This document shows, piece by piece, positions 49,647-58,783 of a stretch of DNA of 64,000 nt (positions are counted from its first letter, which is position 1; each line of letters starts with the position of its first letter). Source of the DNA: an uncultured Methylomonas sp. (lineage in GTDB: Bacteria; Pseudomonadota; Gammaproteobacteria; Methylococcales; Methylomonadaceae). The stretch lies in the NCBI GenBank assembly GCA_936941155.1, contig CAKZJE010000089.1:1-64000 (forward strand), written 5' to 3'. The position numbers were made by a program, and so were the translations under genes. Under the pieces are notes generated by a model. It was not told the origin of the DNA and did not search any database. It saw nothing but the letters and a program-made list of their open reading frames with translations.

Positions 49647-52043
49647 ATGACCACTACTAATCTCTATACCAAATTAAAACAAGCCAAAACCGAAGAAGAT
49701 GTAAAAGATATTTACATCAAGGCTCTTAATCTCAAAAGCTATAACAAAGGCGTTTTCAATGTTGACCTCAGCACCGAAGAAATTTGGTTTGAAGCTAAAA
49801 ACAACAGCAAACATTCTTTTTATAAAATGTTCACGCAATTGCTGGCTTATGTTCAAGATGCGTTAAACAAAGGCGAAACTGTACCGCCGTTATTAGCGGT
49901 GATTGACACAGAAAAAGCAGCATTAATGAAAACAGAGGATGTATTGCCGTTTTTAGAAAAAAAGACAATCAAATGGGGACAATCTGCCAGCCGCGTTACG
50001 CCCGAAGCCTTAACCGAAGTTTCGGCACACATCGGCGCGTATTTTGTTTCATTCTATCTGGAAGCGCATGAAGACGAATTTATTAACATCGTTAGAGAGG
50101 CGATTGAGTCGCGTGAAATTATTGGCAGGCAAATTACGCCCTATAATTTAAAACAAGTGTTTGATAAATGGGTTGCAATGATTGGGCGCAACCTTGTTGG
50201 CGCAGAAGAAAAAGATTACAACGCGCTGTTTTTTGCCGACATTATGCACGATGGCAAATGCGCTACGCATGATAATTTAACCGCGCGATTATTGCAGGAT
50301 TGTTACAAGCCCGTTTTTGCTTTGCAGGGTCAGTTGTACGAGTTAAATCAGCAAAAAACTTATCGTGAATTTTGGCGCATTTATGTTAAACCGCCCAAAC
50401 AAGAATACCGCGATAAATTATTAGAACGCCGTGATACGTTAATTCCAATTAACGAGCGCAGTTTTAAAGGCGCGTTTTATACGCCACTCAATGTGGTGGA
50501 TAAAGCTTACGACAAACTCAGTGAAATTTTAGGCGAGAGCTGGCAAGAGGATTATATTATTTGGGATATGTGTTGCGGTGTCGGTAATTTGGAAGTGAAG
50601 CATTCCAATCCGCGCAATATTTATATGTCCACGTTAGACCAAGCGGATATTGATGTGATGAAATCGACTAAAACTTGTTCCTCTGCGTATCGTTTTCAAT
50701 ACGATTATTTGAACGATGATATTAGCGATAATGGCAAGATTGATTACAGCCTGACCAACAAAATCCCTGAGAGTTTGCGCAAGGCTATAGCTGAGGGGAA
50801 AAAGATTTTAGTTTTGATTAATCCTCCGTATGTGGAGGCTGGAAATCGGGGAAATATTGCTGTTGATGAAGATGATACTGATACAAAAGGGGGAGTTTCT
50901 AAAACTAAAGTTTCTAAAATAATGACAGCATACGGCAAAGCAAGTAACGAACTTTTTGCCCAATTTGTAGCACGAATTGCTCAAGAAATACCTAACGCAA
51001 CATTAGCCATGTTTAGCACCATGAAATATGTCAACGCGCCCAATTTTGAAAAATTTAGACAGGCTTGGAATGCGCAATATTTAGGTGGCTTCGTAGTTCA
51101 CAATCAAGCTTTTGATGGAATGAGTGGGGAGTTTCCGATTGGCTTTTTGTGTTGGAAAACAAACGAAAACATTAAAAATACAATTTCTGAAGTGCGTGTT
51201 GACGTATTTGATAAAAGGGTACAGCCAATGGGTGAAAAGCTTTTTTATAACTTACCCAGCAGCTCTTTTCTTAATGTTTTTGCTGTTCGCCCAAGAGCCA
51301 ACAAAGAGCTTGTATTGCCATTAAAAAATGCAATTTCGCCATCAACAGCAAGCCCAAGAGTTAAAACATGGGCTGACAATGCAATTGGTTATATGCACTG
51401 TGATGTCAATGATTTGCAACATGCTGAACAAGGAACAACGATTTATTCATCTGTTTTTGGTGGAGGTAATGGATTTTATTTAACACCTGAGAATCTTTGG
51501 CAATCGGCAGTTGTTTTTTCTGTTCGCTGCCTTGTTAAACCCACTTGGTTAAACGACCGCGACCAGTTCTTACAGCCGACAAAAGAACTTAATGATGAGT
51601 TTAAAAATGATTGTTTAGTCATGATGCTTTTTAACAGGAAAAATAGAGCCGCCAGCGCAAACGATTTGGAATGGAACGGCAAAAAGTGGGCGATTGTGAA
51701 TCACTTTATTCCCTTTACAGAAAATGAAGTTAATGCAAATGGACGCTTTGAATCGGATTTTATGGTGTGCTATTTAAAAAACAAACAAATTTCTAAAGAA
51801 GCCATAGCCGTTTTGGATGCAGGGCGGGAATTATGGAAGGCTTATTTCTCACAAACCGATGATTATAAAACACAGGAAGAATTGAAATTAAATCGCCCTG
51901 ATGTGGGCTGGTATCAAATCCGCAACGCTTTGAAAAAACGCATTGAAACGCCAGTTGATTTTGCTGATTTTGAAACGGCTTACAAAATTTTGAGCGACAA
52001 ATTACAACCGCAAGTGTTTGAATTAGGTTTTTTGCGAGCTTAA
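49647..52043 (+). CDS. N6-adenine DNA methyltransferase, possibly a one-protein restriction-modification enzyme
   Basis: A 798-residue protein. The methyltransferase core is clear: DMCCGVGNLEVKH (SAM motif I, residues about 305-317) and VLINPPYVEAG (motif IV NPPY, about 390). The N-terminal 110 residues contain FNVDLSTEEIWFEAKN, a possible PD-(D/E)XK site (Asp, then Glu-x-Lys), so nuclease and methylase may be fused, as in Type IIG enzymes. The C-terminal 250 residues probably hold target recognition. It lies directly upstream of ccmDEF, where ccmABC would be expected. Confidence 0.75.
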   Translation: MTTTNLYTKLKQAKTEEDVKDIYIKALNLKSYNKGVFNVDLSTEEIWFEAKNNSKHSFYKMFTQLLAYVQDALNKGETVPPLLAVIDTEKAALMKTEDVLPFLEKKTIKWGQSASRVTPEALTEVSAHIGAYFVSFYLEAHEDEFINIVREAIESREIIGRQITPYNLKQVFDKWVAMIGRNLVGAEEKDYNALFFADIMHDGKCATHDNLTARLLQDCYKPVFALQGQLYELNQQKTYREFWRIYVKPPKQEYRDKLLERRDTLIPINERSFKGAFYTPLNVVDKAYDKLSEILGESWQEDYIIWDMCCGVGNLEVKHSNPRNIYMSTLDQADIDVMKSTKTCSSAYRFQYDYLNDDISDNGKIDYSLTNKIPESLRKAIAEGKKILVLINPPYVEAGNRGNIAVDEDDTDTKGGVSKTKVSKIMTAYGKASNELFAQFVARIAQEIPNATLAMFSTMKYVNAPNFEKFRQAWNAQYLGGFVVHNQAFDGMSGEFPIGFLCWKTNENIKNTISEVRVDVFDKRVQPMGEKLFYNLPSSSFLNVFAVRPRANKELVLPLKNAISPSTASPRVKTWADNAIGYMHCDVNDLQHAEQGTTIYSSVFGGGNGFYLTPENLWQSAVVFSVRCLVKPTWLNDRDQFLQPTKELNDEFKNDCLVMMLFNRKNRAASANDLEWNGKKWAIVNHFIPFTENEVNANGRFESDFMVCYLKNKQISKEAIAVLDAGRELWKAYFSQTDDYKTQEELKLNRPDVGWYQIRNALKKRIETPVDFADFETAYKILSDKLQPQVFELGFLRA

Positions 52044-52053
52044 GCGTTGCATA

Positions 52054-52086
52054 ACGACTAGCAGTCCTTTGAGGACTGCCAGTCGT
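52054..52086. repeat. GACTGCCAGTC-class palindrome after the methyltransferase
   Basis: ACGACTAGCAGTCCTTTGAG then GACTGCCAGTCGT: 15-base arms with one mismatch. It is intergenic, 11 bases past the stop. Same class as the coding copies in pabB and the ATP-grasp gene and as the ends of the 8168-8462 element. Confidence 0.85.
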
Positions 52087-52157
52087 GAAAACTTATATTG
52101 AACTGGAAGACAACTAAAATAGTCTTTTTGATTTAAAAATGTAGAAGGAAAACTTTA

Positions 52158-52337
52158 ATGGGACAATTTGCATCATTCGCCGATTTCTTAGAAATGGGCA
52201 AACACGGACTCTACGTCTGGTTAAGTTACGGTATTGCCTTAGTCATTATCCTATACAATGTCATTGCCGTAATCTTAAACAAACGGCGATTTTTTAACGA
52301 AGCCAAACGTCGCTTAAGACGTGAGCAACAACTATGA
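52158..52337 (+). CDS. ccmD: Heme exporter protein CcmD
   Basis: A 59-residue protein. [30 protein letters not shown] is the single membrane helix with the conserved GKHGxYVWxxY motif, followed by a basic tail ([18 protein letters not shown]). It helps CcmABC release holo-CcmE. AGAAGGAAAAC precedes the ATG. It overlaps ccmE by four bases. ccmABC is not adjacent. Confidence 0.92.
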   Translation: MGQFASFADFLEMGKHGLYVWLSYGIALVIILYNVIAVILNKRRFFNEAKRRLRREQQL

Positions 52338-52774
52338 CTCCAAAACGCAAAAAACGCTTAACGATTATCTTAGCGATCGTGCTTGGCAGCAGCATTGCTG
52401 TGGGCTTAACGCTGTACGCACTGAAACAAAACATCAATTTATTTTATTCCACCACTCAAGTTGCGAAAGGCGAAGCTCCCCAAGATGCGCGGATTCGCGT
52501 CGGCGGGATGGTGATAAAAGGCAGTTTGAAACGCTCGCCCAACTCGTTGCGGGTTGAATTTAAAATCACTAATTATGAACACGATGTCACCGTCGTTTTC
52601 ACCGGAATTTTGCCGGATTTATTCCGCGAAGGACAAGGGATTATTGCGCAAGGTAAATTAGACGCAAGCGGCATTTTTCAAGCCGATGAAGTGCTAGCCA
52701 AACATGATGAGAATTATATGCCACCGGAAATTAAAGACAGTTTGAAACACAAACCCGCCGAGGTCGCCAAATGA
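52334..52774 (+). CDS. ccmE: Cytochrome c maturation heme chaperone CcmE
   Basis: A 146-residue protein. An N-terminal anchor ([23 protein letters not shown]) and an OB-fold domain with [11 protein letters not shown], then the covalent heme His124 in [12 protein letters not shown] with Tyr128. It carries heme to CcmF in the periplasm. Its start overlaps ccmD and its stop overlaps ccmF. Confidence 0.97.
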   Translation: MTPKRKKRLTIILAIVLGSSIAVGLTLYALKQNINLFYSTTQVAKGEAPQDARIRVGGMVIKGSLKRSPNSLRVEFKITNYEHDVTVVFTGILPDLFREGQGIIAQGKLDASGIFQADEVLAKHDENYMPPEIKDSLKHKPAEVAK

Positions 52775-54714
52775 TTCCTGAAATGGGTGAATTCGCGCTA
52801 ATTTTAGCGTTTTGTTTTTCGGTGTTATTAGCCACTATCCCGCTCTACGGCGCGACGGTGAACAATGCTGTGTGGATGAGTTTTGCCAAACCGTTGGCAC
52901 GCGGACAATTTTTGTTTGTGGCGATAAGTTTTGTTTGCCTCGCTTATGCGTTTTCGCAAGATGATTTCACGGTGAAATATGTCGCCGAGCATTCCAACAG
53001 TCAATTACCGATGCAGTTTAAACTCAGTGCGGTGTGGGGCGGACACGAAGGCTCGTTATTACTGTGGGCGTTTATTCTTAGCGGTTGGACGGTAGCGGTC
53101 AGCTTATTTAGCCGCGCTTTGCCGCTGGATATGCTGGCGCGTGTGTTAGCGGTGATGGGGATTATTGCCGTCGGTTTTGACTTGTTTTTATTGGAAACCT
53201 CCAGCCCATTTTTACGCCTATTACCTGAAGCACCTGCCGATGGCGCGGATTTAAACCCGCTGTTGCAAGATTTTGGCTTAATCGTGCATCCACCGATGTT
53301 ATATATGGGCTATGTCGGCTTTTCCGTTGCGTTTGCGTTTGCGATTGCCGCGTTACTGTCAGGGCGTTTAGATGCGGCGTGGGCGCGTTGGTCACGTCCT
53401 TGGACAAATTTGGCATGGGCGTTTTTAGGGATGGGCATCACGCTGGGCAGTTGGTGGGCGTATTACGAACTCGGTTGGGGCGGTTGGTGGTTTTGGGATC
53501 CGGTTGAAAATGCTTCGTTAATGCCTTGGCTGGTCGGCACGGCGTTGATTCACTCTTTAGCAGTAACGGAAAAACGCGGCGTGTTTAAAAGTTGGACAGT
53601 GTTGCTGGCGATTTTCGCCTTTTCTTTGAGCTTGCTCGGTACGTTTTTAGTGCGCTCCGGTGTGCTCACTTCGGTTCATGCGTTTGCTTCAGACCCCAAA
53701 CGCGGCTTATTTATTTTGGTGTTATTAGCAATTACAATTGGTGGCTCGCTAACGTTGTATGCGTTCAAAGCTCCGAATGTGAAAAGCGAAGCGTTATTTT
53801 CCTGGGCTTCGCGCGAAACTTTTTTACTCATCAATAACTTGTTGTTAACTGTGATGGCAGCAACGGTGTTATTAGGTACGCTGTATCCGTTGTTATTAGA
53901 TGCAATGGGCGGCGGTAAAATTTCGGTGGGGCCGCCGTATTTTAACGCGCTGTTTGTGCCGATTATGGGCACAATGGCTGTCGCATTAGGGATTGCCACT
54001 GCCGCACGCTGGCGGGAAACTTCGCTGGCATTATTTATCAATACTTTATGGAAACCTGCCGCAGCCAGCGTATTGTTTGCACTGGTTTCTGCATTCACCT
54101 ACGGCAAAGAATTTCATTTTGCCGTTTTCATCGGCATGTTTTTAAGTTTTTGGGTGATTTTTACCGTTACACAAGATTTTCTGCATAAATTCAATAACGC
54201 TAACAGTATCTTAGAAAAATTAAGCAAATTATCCTTAAGCTATTACGGAATGATGGTTGCGCATTTCGGCGTAGCGGTGGTGGCAATAGGAATTACGCTG
54301 GTTTCCCATTACAGTGAAGAGCGTGATATTCGGATGGCAGTGGGTGATACTTTGGATTTAGCAGGCTATCATTTTGAATTTAAAGGCTCAACGCATGTCG
54401 AAGGTGAAAATTATGTTGCAGAACGTGGGGCTTTATTAATATCAAAAAATGGTACGGAAGTAACAACGTTAAATCCTGAAAAGCGCAATTATAATGCGCA
54501 ACGCTCCATGATGACGGAGGCAGCGATTGATCCGGGGTTGTGGCGTGATTTATATGTCGCGTTGGGCGAGCCTTTGGACAATGGCGCGTGGGCAGTGCGC
54601 ATTCAGTATAAACCGTTTGTGCGCTGGTTGTGGTTGGGAGGGATTTTGATTGCAGCGGGTGGATTATTGACGGTGGCGGACAAGCGGTATCGGAAAAAAT
54701 CCGCCGTTATTTAA
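52771..54714 (+). CDS. ccmF: Cytochrome c heme lyase subunit CcmF
   Basis: A 647-residue, multi-pass protein. The heme-handling WWD motif [19 protein letters not shown] is intact, and [12 protein letters not shown] and [19 protein letters not shown] carry the conserved His. It attaches heme from CcmE to apocytochrome. ccmG and ccmH do not follow, so the usual operon is broken on both sides. Confidence 0.97.
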   Translation: MIPEMGEFALILAFCFSVLLATIPLYGATVNNAVWMSFAKPLARGQFLFVAISFVCLAYAFSQDDFTVKYVAEHSNSQLPMQFKLSAVWGGHEGSLLLWAFILSGWTVAVSLFSRALPLDMLARVLAVMGIIAVGFDLFLLETSSPFLRLLPEAPADGADLNPLLQDFGLIVHPPMLYMGYVGFSVAFAFAIAALLSGRLDAAWARWSRPWTNLAWAFLGMGITLGSWWAYYELGWGGWWFWDPVENASLMPWLVGTALIHSLAVTEKRGVFKSWTVLLAIFAFSLSLLGTFLVRSGVLTSVHAFASDPKRGLFILVLLAITIGGSLTLYAFKAPNVKSEALFSWASRETFLLINNLLLTVMAATVLLGTLYPLLLDAMGGGKISVGPPYFNALFVPIMGTMAVALGIATAARWRETSLALFINTLWKPAAASVLFALVSAFTYGKEFHFAVFIGMFLSFWVIFTVTQDFLHKFNNANSILEKLSKLSLSYYGMMVAHFGVAVVAIGITLVSHYSEERDIRMAVGDTLDLAGYHFEFKGSTHVEGENYVAERGALLISKNGTEVTTLNPEKRNYNAQRSMMTEAAIDPGLWRDLYVALGEPLDNGAWAVRIQYKPFVRWLWLGGILIAAGGLLTVADKRYRKKSAVI

Positions 54715-54866
54715 TTAAAATCTCACATTTTTATTATCGAAATGGTTAAGTAAAACCGACACGTTTTTTATGAGAAACCTGTTTTAGTCGCAAAAAATGA
54801 GAGAAAAGCCTGTATTAAAACGTTTCTTAGGAATGAGAACGAAACAACTTATGCAAGTTTATTTTG

Positions 54867-54913
54867 TGTAGGTGCGGATTTATCCGCACTGTACGAATGA
54901 GTTCGTACCTACA
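54867..54913. repeat. Nested inverted-repeat element after ccmF
   Basis: The outer pair TGTAGGT/ACCTACA encloses two small hairpins, GTGCGGA/TCCGCAC and GTACGAA/TTCGTAC. It lies in the 273-base gap between ccmF and the DUF4160 gene, where nothing else is evident. It resembles known short palindromic dispersed elements. Confidence 0.7.
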
Positions 54914-54987
54914 GTTGTCGATCTTATTTCATGCACGTTGCTTAGCTACTGAGTGATTGAAATTATTGAATAGAAATAGGAAAAAAA

Positions 54988-55248
54988 ATGCAAACAATTA
55001 GCCAATTTTACGGAATTACTATTAGCATGTCTTTTGAAGAAAATGAGCCGCCGCATTTTTACGCACAATATAATGAACACATAGCGGCAGTTAATATTCT
55101 CTCACTTGAAATAATCAAAGGAAAAATAACACGCAGAGCACTGAATTTAATTTTGGAATGGACGGAATTGCGTCAAAAAGAATTACTTAAGAATTGGGAA
55201 AAATGTTCCTTAAATCAAGAGCCGGATAAAGTGAAACCTTTGCATTAA
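54988..55248 (+). CDS. DUF4160 family protein
   Basis: An 86-residue protein. FYGITISMSFEENEPPHFYAQYNEHIAAVNI is the DUF4160 pattern (HxFHAxY-like), then RALNLILEWTELRQKELLKNWE. Members are often paired with a DUF2442 gene; none is present here. AGGAAAAAAA precedes the start. A toxin-antitoxin link has been suggested for such pairs but is not shown here. Confidence 0.8.
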   Translation: MQTISQFYGITISMSFEENEPPHFYAQYNEHIAAVNILSLEIIKGKITRRALNLILEWTELRQKELLKNWEKCSLNQEPDKVKPLH

Positions 55249-55258
55249 GGATGCAGTC

Positions 55259-55834
55259 GTGAATTATAAAAGTATTGAAATGCCAATCATATCTTCAAAA
55301 AAAACGAAAATTACAGCACGTTATCAGGTCTTTCTTAGCATTGTGTTTTGCTTAATCAGTACGCATTTACACGCAGAAACTAAAATTGCTATTTTGGATT
55401 TTGAATTAAATGATGTGACACTTGCACCACGCATTCCTGCGGAAATTGAAAGAACTGCCAGTATTAAAGGCATGTTAGAAGGGGAATTGAAAAAAGCCGA
55501 TTACAAAATAATCGCCATTGATTTAAGCAAACAGCAGCAAGCGAATGCAGGTTTTGGCTATCTTTTTGATCACAATGACGTTGCTGCTGCTCTGGCTAAA
55601 AAATCCGGCGCAGATTATGTGTTAGTCGGCAGATTGCATAAACCCAGTTTTTTATTCGCTTACATCATCGGGCATTTAGTGAATGCCCATAACGGCACGT
55701 TGCTAGGCAATTACACCGTAGAAACCAAAGGGGGCGACAAAAAACTCACCTTGAAAGCAGTGGAAACTTTTGCCGACAACATCGACAACGATTTAGATAA
55801 TAAATATACCCCGCCACCACCTGTCAGCAGATAA
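55259..55834 (+). CDS. Secreted DUF2380/DUF3280-type protein
   Basis: 191 residues from a GTG; Met8 (55280) is an alternative start. An N-terminal signal segment ends THLHAE, then TKIAILDFELNDVTLAPRIPAEIERTASIKGMLEGEL and ADYVLVGRLHKPSFLFAYIIGHLVNA match the family. Such proteins occur near methanol/alcohol-oxidation and related periplasmic genes in methylotrophs. Function unknown. Confidence 0.7.
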   Translation: MNYKSIEMPIISSKKTKITARYQVFLSIVFCLISTHLHAETKIAILDFELNDVTLAPRIPAEIERTASIKGMLEGELKKADYKIIAIDLSKQQQANAGFGYLFDHNDVAAALAKKSGADYVLVGRLHKPSFLFAYIIGHLVNAHNGTLLGNYTVETKGGDKKLTLKAVETFADNIDNDLDNKYTPPPPVSR

Positions 55835-55923
55835 ATGCTGCGTATATCATAGAAATATGCAGTGCGTGTCAGCGACAATTCTTGTTTTTAATTCCTACAT
55901 CACATTCATTTTTGGAGTCAATC

Positions 55924-56841
55924 ATGCGTAAATTATTATTTTCACTTTTAGGCAGTTCGCTGCTGCTATCTGCTGGCAGTATTCAGGCAGCGGCTACGCC
56001 AAGTGTCGTGGAATTGCAAACAAACCTAGGCACAATAGCAATTTCACTGGATTATCAGCACGCGCCAATCAGTGCTAATAACTTTATAACTTATGTCAAT
56101 GCTGGTTTTTATAAAGACACGATTATTCATCGCATGATTAAAGGGTTTATGATGCAGGGCGGTGGCGTGAATAAAGCTGATGGGGTGTTTAAAGCGGCTC
56201 TGGCTGCGCCAATTACCTTGGAATCAACCAATTTGACAGGTTTGAGCAATGTGGCAGGCTCGGTGACAATGGCTCGCACCAATGATCCTAACTCTGCAAC
56301 TTCGCAGTTTTTTATTAACTTTGTGGATAATAAAAGTTTAGATTACGCCAGCGCGACCAGCCCAGGCTATGCCGTTTTTGGAAAAGTTGTTGTGGGTATG
56401 CCACTGGTAAAAAGGATTGAAACCTTTGTGACACCAACGACAGCATTTACCATGCTAGGTAAATTAGGCAACAAATTAAGTTTAGGTTGCAGTACAACCA
56501 CGCCGTGCAGCACTTTTCCTGATCTGCCTTTTGTGAATGCGACTGATTTTGTAAGCATAGATGCGGTTTACACAAATGATGTTTGGGATACCACTGTTTC
56601 TAAAACCAGAGTGAGATTAAGTGGCTCAGGTAGTCTGACGAGTTGGCCTGTGGGAATAAATTGCGGAACAAGCTGCCAACTTTCTCAAACCGTAGGTTCT
56701 ACATTAAAGTTGGTGGCAAAACCGGCTATAGGTTACGGTTTTACGGGGTGGAGTGGTGATTGTGTCGGGATAAATAAAAGTATTTCAATTAATACTAAAC
56801 TTGGAAATCACAACTGCACGGCAATTTTTACTAAATTGTAA
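55924..56841 (+). CDS. Secreted cyclophilin with a C-terminal beta-repeat-like domain
   Basis: About 305 residues from MRKLLFSLLGSS, after AATTCC-rich leader; the frame extends 14 codons upstream without family match. Signal peptide ends SIQAAA. The cyclophilin domain (residues about 25-220) has HRMIKGFMMQGGGV and ARTNDPNSATSQFFINFVDN. The last 85 residues (VRLSGSGSLTSWPVGINCG, AKPAIGYGFTGWSGDC) match bacterial InlB/Listeria-Bacteroides-type repeats with GWSGDC. It is the second cyclophilin in the window. Confidence 0.85.
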   Translation: MRKLLFSLLGSSLLLSAGSIQAAATPSVVELQTNLGTIAISLDYQHAPISANNFITYVNAGFYKDTIIHRMIKGFMMQGGGVNKADGVFKAALAAPITLESTNLTGLSNVAGSVTMARTNDPNSATSQFFINFVDNKSLDYASATSPGYAVFGKVVVGMPLVKRIETFVTPTTAFTMLGKLGNKLSLGCSTTTPCSTFPDLPFVNATDFVSIDAVYTNDVWDTTVSKTRVRLSGSGSLTSWPVGINCGTSCQLSQTVGSTLKLVAKPAIGYGFTGWSGDCVGINKSISINTKLGNHNCTAIFTKL

Positions 56842-56851
56842 AAACCGTTAA

Positions 56852-56881
56852 AACTGGCAGTTTTTTTAAAGGCTGCCAGTT
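56852..56881. terminator. Palindrome after the cyclophilin gene
   Basis: AACTGGCAG and CTGCCAGTT pair around a TTTTTTTAAAGG loop, 10 bases past the stop. It is likely a terminator and is related to the CTGCCAGTC class. The following 330 bases hold a second element (57081-57187) and no gene. Confidence 0.65.
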
Positions 56882-57080
56882 GTTCAAAACAGCCGATTAA
56901 TCACTGAGGTTATGCAAAATTAAGTGATTGTTGTCGATACAATCTTCTGAAATTTACAAAACGAGAGGTCGTCTTTAAAAATTTTTTGCTTAACTTACAT
57001 CTGAATTTTTTGCGCCGCTACGATTAATATTTTCTGTGTAAAGTGCATAACATTCATGTTATGCAGACTGCTTGAGTTGT

Positions 57081-57187
57081 CCACGAAAAGCACGAAAGAC
57101 ACGAAAAATAGGCGGTTAAAATTTAGGGGGGCTGTCGAAAAAGTCAAATACAGCACTGCCTATTCGTGATTTTTGTGTTTTTCGTGG
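57081..57187. repeat. Inverted-repeat element of CACGAAAA type
   Basis: CCACGAAAAGCACGAAAGAC (57081-57100) continuing to AATAGGC, and an inverted diverged copy at 57158-57187 (GCCTATTCGTGATTTTTGTG then TTTTTCGTGG). CCACGAAAA-type repeats are common in environmental bacteria. It carries no ORF. Confidence 0.75.
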
Positions 57188-57214
57188 CAAAATGGGTTTC
57201 ATGCCTAACATTAG

Positions 57215-57955
57215 TTAATCAGTTATCGCTTTGTCCTTTTGCTTGTAAAACCACATTTGATAAATGCTGACAACAATCTGCATTCCCATTGAAAACCCCA
57301 TTAACGCACCGCAACCTACCACTACATAAGCAAATTCTGGAATGCTTTTGGTGATAAACCAAGATAATACGTCCAACAACATCGCAACAAAAGGAATAAC
57401 GACCGCTATTCGTTTTACATAAACATTCATGTGACACAGAATAAAAATTTTGCCGACAAAAAACAAAATAAAGGCAATTCCAAATAAATGAATATGCGAG
57501 ACTCTAATTAAGGCGGGAATTGGTTTTCCATCACTATGCGCAACTTCAGCAACTCCGGCATAGTTGGTTAAATCAGGCAAAGAGGCGTTGATGCTCGGCG
57601 TGTGACACAAAATACAATCGCGGTTTAAAATCGGCGCAATTTTTTCTTTATAAGCATCTTCCTCCGCGCCTTCATAAACCCATTTTAAAATCACTTCTTT
57701 ATCCGATTTATATTTCAAGTTTGCTTCCATAATGCCATTAATCGCAGCTCCTAGCCGAGTTTGACTGTTTGAGCCATGATACATTGCCACTATGTCATTT
57801 ACAGACAAACCTGCTACGCCGTCGCGACCTTGATAGGTGTAATACAAATTCGCTAGAGCAGTTAAATACCCTAAACCGATGGTTAATAAAAAAACGGTGT
57901 TTAAAATTTTTTCACTGATAGAAATGTCAGCAAAACGACTGTAATGTTTGACCAT
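57215..57955 (-). CDS. Membrane protein with a c-type heme motif
   Basis: A 246-residue protein. A first helix (VFLLTIGLGYLTALANLYYTY) is followed by a periplasmic domain carrying CILCHT, a CxxCH heme site (residues about 128-132), then three helices (LFGIAFILFFVGKIFIL, IAVVIPFVAMLLDVLSWFI, YVVVGCGALMGFSMGMQIVV). His in VSHIHLFGIAF may ligate. It looks like an electron-transfer or quinol-linked cytochrome of a poorly known family. The CcmDEF proteins would mature it. Confidence 0.65.
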   Translation of the reverse strand: MVKHYSRFADISISEKILNTVFLLTIGLGYLTALANLYYTYQGRDGVAGLSVNDIVAMYHGSNSQTRLGAAINGIMEANLKYKSDKEVILKWVYEGAEEDAYKEKIAPILNRDCILCHTPSINASLPDLTNYAGVAEVAHSDGKPIPALIRVSHIHLFGIAFILFFVGKIFILCHMNVYVKRIAVVIPFVAMLLDVLSWFITKSIPEFAYVVVGCGALMGFSMGMQIVVSIYQMWFYKQKDKAITD

Positions 57956-58228
57956 AGCGTCACCTTGAAATGATATGTTTAACTACAATGTTGAAATAAG
58001 CATAAATAGTAGCGTAGAGTATGGATTAATGGCGACTGAATGTGTGGGTTTTAGAAAAAACAGAGGTTAAAAACTTATTCCTAAGCAAAAAGTGTGTTTT
58101 TTCGATAAGATTTCTATCTCAACAGTCTCTTATTCATTGCTTGATGTATCATATAAGCTATTCTTAAATCTCGTGATCCTAATGCTGTTCATTAAAAATA
58201 ATTAAACTTCACTATACGGCAAAACATA

Positions 58229-58696
58229 ATGGTTTCTTCTAAAATATCAGGTTTTACACTACTTGAGTTGGTCATAGTCATGGTTATTGTTGGGGGCTAT
58301 ATGCTGTTTCATTCGCCAGCGCATGAAAAATATTTAATGCGAACTAAACGTGTTGATGCTAAAAAAGCCTTGGTTAATCTTTGGCATGAACAAGAAGTCT
58401 ATCAACAAACTTGTGGTCGCTATGCTGCCATTATTGCTGCAAACACCACCTGCGTCACAGGTAGCACGAAAGAGAGTGATTTCACGCTAAAGGCAAGTAA
58501 TATTTCACCCAAAGGTTATTACCAACTGAGTGTTGTTTCAGCAACAGCAACAACCTATACATTACAAGCAGTACCTATGGCGGATAAACAACAAGCTAAA
58601 GATATTAATTGCGCTAAGCTAACGCTGGATAATGTAGGAACTAAACAATCTTTTAATCATCAGAATCAACCAACCGCTGAATGTTGGCAAAAATAA
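58229..58696 (+). CDS. Type IV pilin-like protein (PilE/minor pilin)
   Basis: A 155-residue protein. KISGFTLLELVIVMVIVGGYML is the prepilin signal: Gly before Phe, Glu at +5 of the mature chain, then a hydrophobic helix. The body contains two Cys pairs typical of a disulphide-closed head (QQTCGRY, NTTCVTG, DINCAKL, TAECWQK), similar to PilE/GspH minor pilins. It stands alone rather than in a pilVWXYE cluster. Confidence 0.85.
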   Translation: MVSSKISGFTLLELVIVMVIVGGYMLFHSPAHEKYLMRTKRVDAKKALVNLWHEQEVYQQTCGRYAAIIAANTTCVTGSTKESDFTLKASNISPKGYYQLSVVSATATTYTLQAVPMADKQQAKDINCAKLTLDNVGTKQSFNHQNQPTAECWQK

Positions 58697-58783
58697 CACA
58701 CAGTTGCTATAAAAAGCCTCATTTTAGTTTTATATTTTTATGTGCAACCGCTAAAAACATTATCATTTTTCAATAACTTATTA

